The position numbers and the translations under genes are program-made. Below are positions 51,481 through 59,848 of a stretch of 64,000 bases of DNA, one piece after another. Each line of letters starts with the position of its first letter. Positions within the stretch are counted from its first letter, which is position 1. This DNA comes from Oscillospiraceae bacterium (GTDB taxonomy: Bacteria > Bacillota > Clostridia > Oscillospirales > Acutalibacteraceae), in contig SVOJ01000004.1 of assembly GCA_015066385.1 (NCBI GenBank), forward strand, positions 122,925 through 186,924, given 5' to 3'. The notes beneath the pieces are model-generated. The model worked only from the letters and a program-made list of their open reading frames with translations. It was not told the origin of the DNA and made no database searches.

Positions 51481-53829
51481 TCACCACAGCAACTGCAACA
51501 AGCCCGCGGCAAGCATGACAACCGCACACGGCAGGAGGAATTCCGCCGTTGTATGACGGCGCACAATGAGCGTCTGCACCAGAATCAGCAACACACCCAG
51601 TCCGCAGAAAATGGCAGGCACAATCAATTGCAAAACCGAATCGGCAGGCAGAACAGGGACAAGAATAAACAGAATTGTTACAACCACGAACAGGGTCAAA
51701 AACAGAATCACATGCGGCAGAAGACTGCGCAGCGCATTTCCGAATGCGTTGGCTTTGCCTTTCTTTTCGTCAAATTTTCCTGCCGCCGCACCCGAAACGG
51801 GATACAAACACAGGCAAAAATCTCTGCGCAGTTGCACAAGCAGCTCAACATATGCACTCTGTCCGCCTTGTACGGTCAGAATGTCGGTTGCAAGCACCGA
51901 CAACTGGCGCAAAAGCAGTTTTTCAATTTTCGGCTGGATTCGCATGGTGGGTCTGAATTTTGCATTGGCAAGAATTTCGGGAATGTATTTTCTGAAATCC
52001 GCCCATGTGCAGTCGTTTTCAAGCAACAGGCAAAGCCGTTCGAGAATACCCGCCTGCACAGCGGAAATATCTTCCCCTTTTTTGGGCAGTTTAACCTCTG
52101 CCAGCGTCTGCAGGGAGTCGACCGATTCCGACAGTTTTTTTGCCTTGGGCGGTTCGGGCAGATCCTGTTCGGAAGCCCCCATGGCACGCAGGCAATGCAG
52201 CAGTTCTTCGTAACTGATCATTTTTTCTGCCAAAGCGGAAATAACCGTCTGTCTGAATACGGGATCCGCCGCGGCGCGTTGTTTACACACAGAACAGACC
52301 CAACCGATGGTTTTGCGGTCCTGTGCGGCGGCAAGCAGGTCCTCATTGCGGATATCCAGCACCTCGCTGACCGCCTGCGCGGTTGCGGGGTCGGAATGCA
52401 GAGTATGCAGGCAGTTGATCCATTCTTCATCCTGCGTATCAACATAGCCGTCCGCGGCGGCATCTGCCGCATATTTTGCATAATCGGGATTCGTGCGTTC
52501 AAGTGCGCGCACACCTTCAAAAATGTTTCCGGGAGTCGCGTCTTCCGGCACTTTCAGAGTCAGTGCCATTACGGATTTCATATTGAGAAGCAATGCATAT
52601 CCGTTTTTCGCTTCGCCGTAGCGGGCAAACAAGGTCTGCAAAACTGCTGCTTTTTCGTCATAAGAAGCACCGCTGCAAAGTCCCGCATACAAAAGGAAAA
52701 ACGGATCATTGCCGTCTGCGGGCAAGTCGGTTACGGTACGGTTGAACAGCGCATTGTCTTCCATGGCGGCACGTGCTTGCTTTGTATCCGGCAGATTGCG
52801 CAGACTCGGCAACAGGAACACGGCACACTGTGAAAACCATTGTTCATCCATTTTGCCGAAGAACTGTCCCGTCACATGCAGATCGACCTGTTTTGCAGGC
52901 AGTTTCAGTTCCTGCACACCGCGCAGAAGCAGATACAGGAAATCAAGCGAAAAATGGCCGCCCTGCACACACGCAACCGTCCATTTTTGCACCAACGGCA
53001 GAATATTGTTGCGGTATGCCGCAAGGCCGTAAACGGCAATATAGGTTCCCAGTGCGGTAAAAATACCGAGCGGATCTTCTTCCTCGCGCAAAGGCGCAGA
53101 ATTTTCGGCATCAAAATGTGCATTGGTGTTTCCGCAGGCAAACAGATAATTACAATCGTAGGTTGTCTGCAGCGTTTCGGGGTCGGCGGTAAAGCGCATG
53201 CGCACCTTGTTGTGCATTTCTTCGGGAAGCACACTGAGCACGAACAGTGCCGTATGTGCCGACAGACTGTTCATGGCGCCCGCCTGTGCTTCCGCAGGAA
53301 AACGGAAGACCGAAGAGAACTTACCCAACGACAACACGGGCTTGAACGCAAGATACACAAGACGGCTCAGCTGTGTGCGGTCCTGTTTGTACATTGCGGA
53401 AACGGCATCCGCATCACAGACGGGAAAAACTGCTGTTGCGCGCGGGAGATCTTTTTCCCGGTTGCGGCTGTCTGCCGTGCTTGTTGTAAGAAGCAGTGCG
53501 CGCAGACGGTTGACAAATTTATCCTGCGAATGTGTGAATTCATTGTTGAATGTTTTTTCCGCAATGGTTGCGGTATGGTAAAAATAATCTCTCGCATACA
53601 GTGCATCGCGGCTGATGAAAATTTTACAAAAGCCGCCGAGCGGGGGGCAGAAAACAAGTCTTTCATCCAGCTGATTACCGCCGCAAGCGATTGTGCACAT
53701 AAAGTTTTCAAGCGGCACGCGCAAAGAAGCGGGGATGGACGGACTCATGGCAGTGATCTGCAGGCCCGCCTGATTGGGAGAGTTATAATAAAACGAGTCA
53801 ATATGGACCTGATAGTTGTTTTCAGACAT
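51481..53829 (-). CDS. GAP1-like GTPase-associated membrane protein
   Basis: This 782-residue protein opens with YQVHIDSFYYNSPNQAGLQI and SPSIPASLR, which resembles the N-terminal domain (GAP1-N2 type) of GTPase-associated protein 1 in bacterial GTPase conflict-type systems. A long helical middle follows (about 290-680). It ends in three transmembrane helices (about 690-782), unusual for a soluble partner and placing the complex at the membrane. The ATG overlaps the 3' end of the GTPase gene by 8 bp, so both proteins are made together. Downstream lie the FHA-like, FtsW and PBP genes. The GAP1 assignment is by eye and needs a profile search; the pairing with the GTPase is certain. Confidence 0.6.
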   Translation of the reverse strand: MSENNYQVHIDSFYYNSPNQAGLQITAMSPSIPASLRVPLENFMCTIACGGNQLDERLVFCPPLGGFCKIFISRDALYARDYFYHTATIAEKTFNNEFTHSQDKFVNRLRALLLTTSTADSRNREKDLPRATAVFPVCDADAVSAMYKQDRTQLSRLVYLAFKPVLSLGKFSSVFRFPAEAQAGAMNSLSAHTALFVLSVLPEEMHNKVRMRFTADPETLQTTYDCNYLFACGNTNAHFDAENSAPLREEEDPLGIFTALGTYIAVYGLAAYRNNILPLVQKWTVACVQGGHFSLDFLYLLLRGVQELKLPAKQVDLHVTGQFFGKMDEQWFSQCAVFLLPSLRNLPDTKQARAAMEDNALFNRTVTDLPADGNDPFFLLYAGLCSGASYDEKAAVLQTLFARYGEAKNGYALLLNMKSVMALTLKVPEDATPGNIFEGVRALERTNPDYAKYAADAAADGYVDTQDEEWINCLHTLHSDPATAQAVSEVLDIRNEDLLAAAQDRKTIGWVCSVCKQRAAADPVFRQTVISALAEKMISYEELLHCLRAMGASEQDLPEPPKAKKLSESVDSLQTLAEVKLPKKGEDISAVQAGILERLCLLLENDCTWADFRKYIPEILANAKFRPTMRIQPKIEKLLLRQLSVLATDILTVQGGQSAYVELLVQLRRDFCLCLYPVSGAAAGKFDEKKGKANAFGNALRSLLPHVILFLTLFVVVTILFILVPVLPADSVLQLIVPAIFCGLGVLLILVQTLIVRRHTTAEFLLPCAVVMLAAGLLQLLW

Positions 53830-55621
53830 GGTTTTCCTCCTTTAAAAGCCACACAAGCGGATCAAACAGGTTGATGGGCTTCCACGTATCTATGTCAAAA
53901 CGAAGTGTCGCCTGATCCAGACCGTTGTCCGCCCCCAGCGCAGAAAACGGGAACAAACCGACATCATCGGCATTGCGCTGTGCGGTTTCGGTGTTGACGA
54001 TATCACGCAACAGATTTCGCAGATAGAAATTGATATACAGGCGGCGCAACTGTTCATCGGGTCGCTCCGTGCGGACTTTGGCAGATTCGGTCAGATAAAT
54101 ATGATCGTTACACAGATCCGTCACCCATTGCTTTGCATCCTTTGCCGTAAATGAGGAACCGAAAGCGGTATCGGCGGTAATATCGGCAAACAGGGCATTG
54201 ATATCATCTTCCTGTGATCCGTCCGCAAACAGAGCCCGCATTCTGTTTTCATAATGATTGCAAAGGAACATTCCCAATGATTCGGGAGAGCAATGCAGAT
54301 AGCCGCGAAGAAACAGTTTGACAAAAACACGCAGATTCTGCGGAATGCTGTGCATTTCAATACGCATACGGTAGGCAAGTACACGCATGAGCGCTTCTTC
54401 AAAAGTCTGACTGCAGGAACGGAACAACAGAATATCGAATTGCGCAAGGTCAATTTTGGGGAACATCATGGCGAAATAGGGCAGGGAAATGTTCTGACTG
54501 TTTTCGACAAACTTATTGACGGCAATCATGCCTTCCCGCGTGAGGATATCGGCAAAGAAAAACATCGCTTCGCAATTGCGCAGAACACCTAAATCGTCAT
54601 ATCCGTGCATACCCTTCTCGCTGTTTTCACCCGAGAAGTCGAAAATGCGCACAAAGCGGCAGGATTTCATCTTCCCCTGCGCATTTTCTTCACGCAGGAT
54701 CAGCACAAGATCTTCGGCGCGGTTGTCATCGCGCAGTATTTCGCTGCCCGTTGCGGCATAATCGCCGTAATCATCCGAAGTCATCTGTCCGAACTGATCA
54801 TTCTGCACAAATCCGCCGACCGCGGAAGCAGGTGTCTGAGAGGGCAGACTGCCGTTCAGGAACGCTTCGGTTCGCAGTTTTGTACGCCAACCGATGGTTT
54901 CGGGCAGAATCAGTGTTGTATTGCGGGCAATTTTATATTGTTTTCCGAGTCCGCTGCGGCCGCGCATTTCAAGAAAAGCCGCCAGTGAAACCTGCCAGAC
55001 GGTCTTTCCCGTGTTGGGATCTCCGATGAGGGCGATTTCAATGGGCTCATCCGTGATTTCCAATGCGGCACAGGACAGGATTTTATTGCAATCGGGATAC
55101 GGGCAGACAGGCTCTGCATTGGTTGCAAGCACACTGCCCACATTGTCAAATGCGGAGTCGTAGCAGAAAATGCGGCAATTCTGTTTTTCCGCATCGACCT
55201 GCAGTTCCAGCCGCGGGGCGTTTTTGTGCAGATCGATCGTATATACACGATTCAGGCACCAGTACCAGAAATCATTGATGACATAGCAGGCATTCCATGC
55301 CGCTTCCGCAGGCAGATTCACGGGCGGTTTGACACCCGCACTCTTGACAAGCTGATCGGCATTTCTGAAAACACCTCTGCGTTCTTCCGCCACTTCATTC
55401 TGCCAGATGACCCAGCCGAGTTCTTTGGGATAATCAGGCGAACGCACCGCGGCACAGACTTCGGTGGGGGCAAGGGTTTCATTGACGGGCACTTTGCGTT
55501 CTTTTCTGTTGCGCTCGACTGCTTTCTGCACATTTTTCAGTGCGTGTTTGTAATTAAAAACGGTTTTGCTGATCTGCCGTCTGCAATACGGGCACAGAAA
55601 GGTGCTGTTCTTTTTACTCAT
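53822..55621 (-). CDS. Zinc-ribbon P-loop GTPase of the GAP1-associated type
   Basis: This 599-residue protein has a split zinc site: C10-P-Y-C13 at the N-terminus and C173-PYPD-C178 just before the NTPase domain. The Walker A motif is G200-D-P-N-T-G-K-T207, followed about 120 residues later by a Walker B/switch motif, RIFDFSGE (D328-x-x-G). This matches the TRAFAC-like GTPases found beside GAP1 proteins. The remainder is helical with no membrane helix. The start has GGGGAG 5 bp upstream. It is translationally coupled to the GAP1-like gene and follows a 193-residue gene by 13 bp. Nucleotide preference (GTP or ATP) cannot be told from sequence; no NKxD motif is obvious. Confidence 0.72.
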   Translation of the reverse strand: MSKKNSTFLCPYCRRQISKTVFNYKHALKNVQKAVERNRKERKVPVNETLAPTEVCAAVRSPDYPKELGWVIWQNEVAEERRGVFRNADQLVKSAGVKPPVNLPAEAAWNACYVINDFWYWCLNRVYTIDLHKNAPRLELQVDAEKQNCRIFCYDSAFDNVGSVLATNAEPVCPYPDCNKILSCAALEITDEPIEIALIGDPNTGKTVWQVSLAAFLEMRGRSGLGKQYKIARNTTLILPETIGWRTKLRTEAFLNGSLPSQTPASAVGGFVQNDQFGQMTSDDYGDYAATGSEILRDDNRAEDLVLILREENAQGKMKSCRFVRIFDFSGENSEKGMHGYDDLGVLRNCEAMFFFADILTREGMIAVNKFVENSQNISLPYFAMMFPKIDLAQFDILLFRSCSQTFEEALMRVLAYRMRIEMHSIPQNLRVFVKLFLRGYLHCSPESLGMFLCNHYENRMRALFADGSQEDDINALFADITADTAFGSSFTAKDAKQWVTDLCNDHIYLTESAKVRTERPDEQLRRLYINFYLRNLLRDIVNTETAQRNADDVGLFPFSALGADNGLDQATLRFDIDTWKPINLFDPLVWLLKEENHV

Positions 55622-55634
55622 TTTTCTCCCCCTC

Positions 55635-56216
55635 TCAAAATGTCGGCAATTCCCACAATTCGTTGCGGCTTCCCTTCAGATACAGGGTAAACGAACGGTT
55701 TTCGTCGGTGAGCAGATAGCAGGTCTGACTGCGCAGAAAAACAGCGCGTTCGGACAATCTTTTCGGCGGTGAGATGATTTTGCCGTTTTTGTCAAGTTTA
55801 TAATACAGAATCGGGTCGCGGGTATTGCTGATAACCTTGCCGAAAATATCTGCCCCGCTTTCTATAGCCTGACGACGGATATACATCAAGTCACTGCCAT
55901 AGGGCTTGACTGCAAAATGCAGAACCTTTTCACTGATATCCCCGCTTTCGGCAGGTGCACCGTCGGAACGAATGAATTTCATTCCCTTGAAAGAGGCTTC
56001 CTTTGTGCCTGCGGCAAGATAGCCGACATATGAAACACAGGGGGCTTCCTGTGAAAAATACTGACATTCGTAATAAAAATGGATCGGTGTCTGCGAACGC
56101 TTTGCCTTAAAGCGGGCAAGGGTGATCAGTAAGCCTTCCCCGAACGGGGTGGCGGCCAGTTTTTCGGTCAGCTTGCTGCGCTTGGTACTGCCGTTTGCAT
56201 TTTTCTCTTTCTTCAC
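55635..56216 (-). CDS. Conserved-looking protein of unknown function in the GTPase operon
   Basis: This 193-residue protein has a Lys/Ser-rich start (MKKEKNANGSTKRSKLTEK) and a mixed alpha/beta domain with no signal peptide, membrane helix or cysteine cluster typical of a known family. I do not recognise it. The GTG start overlaps the TGA of the PHP gene (GTGA) and has GGAG 8 bp upstream. Its stop is 13 bp before the GTPase start, so it is probably a third subunit or adaptor of the GTPase/GAP1-like pair. Confidence 0.65.
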   Translation of the reverse strand: MKKEKNANGSTKRSKLTEKLAATPFGEGLLITLARFKAKRSQTPIHFYYECQYFSQEAPCVSYVGYLAAGTKEASFKGMKFIRSDGAPAESGDISEKVLHFAVKPYGSDLMYIRRQAIESGADIFGKVISNTRDPILYYKLDKNGKIISPPKRLSERAVFLRSQTCYLLTDENRSFTLYLKGSRNELWELPTF

Positions 56217-56899
56217 AAACTCATCTCCTCATATATGGGTGCAACGCACTCAAAATCTCTTTCACGCAGAATATTGACAAGGTCTGCCGTGGTTTCGATT
56301 CTGCGATCGGTCAGAATCCCGCCCATGCGTGCTTTTTTGCTGTGGTGAAAATCTCCGCCGCCGGTTTGAATAAGAAGATGATTCTGATTCGCCCAATCGA
56401 GGGCTTTTTGTTGTTCTTCGGGGCTGTCCTTGCCGTTTTTGATTTCAACCCCGTCGAGATATGCAGGATTGCACCGGCTCATCCATTCGCGGAACGGGTG
56501 TGCCTGGATCATCAGAATCCCCTGTTGCCTGCACAAAGCGGACAGTTTTTTCGGGTACGCACAAAGCAGATTGCCGTTGGTTTTTAAAAAGGTTTCCACA
56601 TCACCAAACAGAAGATAGTCGTTGATGGTGGCATAAAAACGGATTTCACACCCGGGAAGTACAAGAAAATTTGTTCCCTCTGCTGCTTTTTTGGCGGCGC
56701 GGTAACCGCGGAAATAAAAATCAGTGTGCTTTTGCGGGCAGAACAATTTGGTCAGCGGGAAGGTCATAGGTGAAAAATGGTCGGTGACCACAATGCCGTC
56801 GTAGCCGTGTTCGCGGTAAATGCGCACCATATCGGCGGCTTTTGCCGTGGCACAGACACTGGTTTCGGCGGTGTGGCAATGAATTTCATATTTGTACAT
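56213..56899 (-). CDS. PHP-domain phosphoesterase
   Basis: This 228-residue protein has the PHP metal motifs in order: EIHCHT (residue 5-10), TDHFSP (about 39-44), GCEIRF (about 84), QAHPFREW (about 131) and GGGDFHH (about 178). PHP enzymes hydrolyse phosphoesters with a trinuclear metal centre; the stand-alone form is close to YciV/3',5'-nucleoside bisphosphate phosphatase-like proteins, but the substrate is unknown. GGAG lies 6 bp before the ATG. It starts 11 bp after the SGNH hydrolase stop and overlaps the next gene. Confidence 0.88.
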   Translation of the reverse strand: MYKYEIHCHTAETSVCATAKAADMVRIYREHGYDGIVVTDHFSPMTFPLTKLFCPQKHTDFYFRGYRAAKKAAEGTNFLVLPGCEIRFYATINDYLLFGDVETFLKTNGNLLCAYPKKLSALCRQQGILMIQAHPFREWMSRCNPAYLDGVEIKNGKDSPEEQQKALDWANQNHLLIQTGGGDFHHSKKARMGGILTDRRIETTADLVNILRERDFECVAPIYEEMSL

Positions 56900-56910
56900 A
56901 GGTTACTCCA

Positions 56911-57483
56911 TCAATCGGGTATTTTCTCTTCACAGAAAGCAATGAACTGCGGGGTCCACCATTCTTTGTAGCCGACAAAGGTGGGATGGACGGGGTCGTG
57001 CATATATTTTTTATATAAATCGGGGCTGATCCCCTGCATGGTTTTGTCGTTGAAAAGGTCTAAAATGTAAAAGTCATATTCCTTTTGAAGGTCATACAAA
57101 AGGTGAATCGTGGCTTCGTAGGCTTCGCTTTCAAAATAAGTGCCCGTATAAAACAGTATCGGACAGGCAAACGTGTCTTCTGCATATTGCAGAATAAAAC
57201 GGATAGCATCCTCTGTTTTTTGCAGGGGGATTGTTTTTGCCGCATCGTTGGTGGAAAGCTGGCAGATGAACAGATCGACCTTTGTGTCGGTGCACACCTT
57301 TTTCAGCCGCGAAACATAGGAGTTTTTATTGATGTCGGCAAGGGTGGTGCCCGAAACGGCTTCTTTGATGCAGACAATGCCGCAGGATTCCGCCATCAGG
57401 TCGGCAAACGAAACACCGCCCGCCGCCGAGCCGTAAGTCACGGACGAGCCTAAAAACAAAACAGTTTTGCCGTACAACTTCAT
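56911..57483 (-). CDS. SGNH/GDSL-family hydrolase, cytoplasmic
   Basis: This 190-residue protein has the SGNH blocks: FLGSSVTYG with the nucleophile Ser in GSS (about residue 13-15), SGTT, the block III motif STND and the C-terminal DPVHPTFVGY with the catalytic Asp and His. There is no signal peptide, so it acts in the cytoplasm. Likely an esterase or acylhydrolase of small substrates. The ATG at 57483 has GGAGG 10 bp upstream; the frame extends upstream without a site. Part of the reverse-strand operon. Confidence 0.9.
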   Translation of the reverse strand: MKLYGKTVLFLGSSVTYGSAAGGVSFADLMAESCGIVCIKEAVSGTTLADINKNSYVSRLKKVCTDTKVDLFICQLSTNDAAKTIPLQKTEDAIRFILQYAEDTFACPILFYTGTYFESEAYEATIHLLYDLQKEYDFYILDLFNDKTMQGISPDLYKKYMHDPVHPTFVGYKEWWTPQFIAFCEEKIPD

Positions 57484-57529
57484 AAAGGCACACCCTCCCT
57501 TTTGTTGAAATGGTGTAAGAGTGAGATAA

Positions 57530-57985
57530 TCATTCCTTGCCCTGAATTTCTTTTGCAAGCTGTTTGCCCTGCTTTTGTTTTTCTTTCGGAATTTCCTTTG
57601 TCACCCATCTCTCTATCTTGATGTGCGGAAAATCCGCTTGCCAGAACAAAATACGCAACAACAGCAACGCAACCGCGTTCACCAAAAGAATCTTCTTTGC
57701 AACATATTCGCAAAGCATCTGCTCGCCGAGAATCAGCAGGACAATGCAAAAAACAAACAGAGCAAGATGCAGAAAAACGGAAAAATAATACGGATACAGC
57801 CACACTTTCGGCAGGGCAAAACGAAATCTTGTGTAAAACAACCACTGAAAGACGGATTGCTTTTTCTGAAGACTTTTTATTCTGCCTTTATTTACACGGA
57901 GTTCAATAATTTTATCCATTATCGGTCTAAAAATAATAAGGTGAACGAACGGGATAAGAAGAATTATAAAAATAGTTCTTGCCAT
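57530..57985 (-). CDS. Small membrane protein of unknown function
   Basis: This 151-residue protein has an N-terminal hydrophobic helix (about 3-20), two more helices (about 65-85 and 92-115) and a basic C-terminus rich in Lys and Gln (PKEKQKQGKQLAKEIQGKE). I do not recognise a family. AAAGGACGGG lies upstream of the ATG at 57985. It is 28 bp after the M16 peptidase-like gene. Confidence 0.7.
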   Translation of the reverse strand: MARTIFIILLIPFVHLIIFRPIMDKIIELRVNKGRIKSLQKKQSVFQWLFYTRFRFALPKVWLYPYYFSVFLHLALFVFCIVLLILGEQMLCEYVAKKILLVNAVALLLLRILFWQADFPHIKIERWVTKEIPKEKQKQGKQLAKEIQGKE

Positions 57986-58013
57986 TTCACACCCGTCCTT
58001 TCATTTTGCATTT

Positions 58014-59282
58014 TTATCCGTCCAAGCCTTTCAAAATCTCCTCAAGCGTTTCGGCGTTGACCTTTTTCTTTTTAGCCTTGACGGCAAGGGTCACATTTTT
58101 GGTGGTGAATATCTTTTTCGCCGCTTCGGTGACCTGCTCTTTGGTAAAGGCAAATCTGCCGAAGAAGGGAGCTGTGTAATCGATGGGAGCTGTATTGAGA
58201 ATATGATTGTAATAAGCCAGTGTCCAGTTCTGACCGGAGGGGTTGTCGGCTTCCGTTTCCGTATAACACAGTATCGATTGCAGGTTGGCATCAAACGCAA
58301 AATGTCCGTTTTTCAGGTCATTGAGCAGTGCAACGATGTGCTGCAGCGCCTCATCCATTTTGTTTTCCTGCACCTCAAACCAGAGGCTCAGGTTGCCTGC
58401 ATTGTCATATTGCTCGTTGGTGGAGGAATAGGAATAAACAATGGGATTGTCCTCGGACAGATAGTTATAGACCATCGCCTTTTCATCCTCGAACAGCACC
58501 GAATACAGAAAATCCGCAATTTCGGCAGAGCAGTCGGCAGTGTTGATGTCAAAGCCGATTTTCATATAATGCCAATAATCGTTTTTGATATGCACCCTGC
58601 CGTCACGGTTGAAGAATCTTTCGTTCACGCAAACGGTGTTGGTAAAGCCTGCGGGGGTCTGATTGATCTGCACCGCTGCAAGCTTTTTCTTCAATAACGC
58701 AAGACCGTTCTCTCCTGCATTGCCTGTGACATACACAAAGCAGTTACCGACAGACAGCACCCTTTCACGAAAGGAATTGACCCTCTTGCGTGAAAGGCGG
58801 TCAAGTACCTTGCAGGTGCCTAAAATGGAGCGCTCAGCCTGTGTGCCGCCCCAGACAATTTTGTTGAAGAAGAAATCGAGCGAGCTTTTTTCATCGCTTT
58901 CGCGGATTTCGGCTTTGATGCGCTTTTTCTCCTGCTCAAAGGCAAGGGAATCGATGTTGATTTCGTCAAAAATATGGCACAGAATGTCAGCGGCAAAGGC
59001 AAACCCGTGATGTGGACCCGTGATATAAAAACGGATAAACTCCTTGTAAGTCGAAGCCTGAAATTGAAGCCCGTGCAAAGCCAACTGTTCATAAAATCTT
59101 TCGTATTTTGCTTTGATATTTCTGAACACGATGTGCTCAAACAGGTGGCTGATACCGCTTTCGTTTTCGCATTCAAACAGACTGCCCGCACGCACATACA
59201 GCGACAGACAGAAGCTTTTGAGATTCGGATTGGTCAGCGAATACACCTGCAGTCCGTTGACTGCAAAAACCTGTTCCCGCAT
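58014..59282 (-). CDS. M16 family zinc peptidase
   Basis: This 422-residue protein has the inverted zinc motif H46-L-F-E-H50 near the N-terminus and a glutamate about 75 residues later (E125 in KAEIRESDE) as third ligand, both expected of active M16 enzymes. A second, inactive M16 half follows, ending in a Lys-rich tail. In Clostridia such proteins process peptides, often in pairs (AlbF/YmfF-type); no bacteriocin or radical SAM gene is nearby, so the substrate is unknown. The ATG at 59282 lies 12 bp after the HD-domain gene. Confidence 0.9.
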   Translation of the reverse strand: MREQVFAVNGLQVYSLTNPNLKSFCLSLYVRAGSLFECENESGISHLFEHIVFRNIKAKYERFYEQLALHGLQFQASTYKEFIRFYITGPHHGFAFAADILCHIFDEINIDSLAFEQEKKRIKAEIRESDEKSSLDFFFNKIVWGGTQAERSILGTCKVLDRLSRKRVNSFRERVLSVGNCFVYVTGNAGENGLALLKKKLAAVQINQTPAGFTNTVCVNERFFNRDGRVHIKNDYWHYMKIGFDINTADCSAEIADFLYSVLFEDEKAMVYNYLSEDNPIVYSYSSTNEQYDNAGNLSLWFEVQENKMDEALQHIVALLNDLKNGHFAFDANLQSILCYTETEADNPSGQNWTLAYYNHILNTAPIDYTAPFFGRFAFTKEQVTEAAKKIFTTKNVTLAVKAKKKKVNAETLEEILKGLDG

Positions 59283-59294
59283 AAAAGTACCTCG

Positions 59295-59837
59295 TTAAAA
59301 CAACTCTTTTGCCATCTGCCTGCCGATGTCGGTCTTTAATTTATCAAGTCCCGAAAGCCAGGCGGCACTGTCTTTATCCGAAAACAGCGCAGGCTCTTTT
59401 TCTTTATACTTCAAAAAGGTGAAAATTGCCTGTAAATCGTCAATGTCCTTGGCAACAAGGGCATTCAAGGAGCTTTGCTCGCTCCATTCCTGCCACAGCC
59501 GTTTTTGTTTTTCGCTGCAAACGCCCGAAAGCAGGCTGTTTTGGGCAGCCTGTTGTTCGAGTTGCTCATAATAGAGCGGATTCTTCTTTTTTTCGGGTCG
59601 GGGGATGTCCCCTGTCACCGCCTCGGGCAGGTCATGCAGCAGGAGCATTTCCAACACATCCTGCTTGCAGTAGGCAGGCTCGGTGTGCGTTTCAGGCAAA
59701 AGGAATGTGCCAAGCAGCCAACAGCCGTAGATATGCTCGGCAACACTTTCGGGGTTTTGCACACCGCGTTGCACCCATCCCGTGCGGGGGACGGATGCAA
59801 GGGTGGAAAAAAGTTTATACTTTTCGGAATCGGTCAT
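59295..59837 (-). CDS. HD-domain phosphohydrolase (HDDC2/YfbR-like)
   Basis: This 180-residue protein has the HD-superfamily metal ligands: H in SVAEHIYG, H-D in MLLLHDLPEAVTGDIPRP and D in AKDIDDLQA. The E-A-V-T-G-D-I-P-R-P stretch is characteristic of HDDC2/YfbR-type 5'-deoxynucleotidases acting on nucleoside monophosphates. Length fits that family. It lies 11 bp after the TPM-domain gene and 12 bp before the M16 gene. Likely substrate dNMP, by family. Confidence 0.88.
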   Translation of the reverse strand: MTDSEKYKLFSTLASVPRTGWVQRGVQNPESVAEHIYGCWLLGTFLLPETHTEPAYCKQDVLEMLLLHDLPEAVTGDIPRPEKKKNPLYYEQLEQQAAQNSLLSGVCSEKQKRLWQEWSEQSSLNALVAKDIDDLQAIFTFLKYKEKEPALFSDKDSAAWLSGLDKLKTDIGRQMAKELF

Positions 59838-59848
59838 ACAAACCTCGT

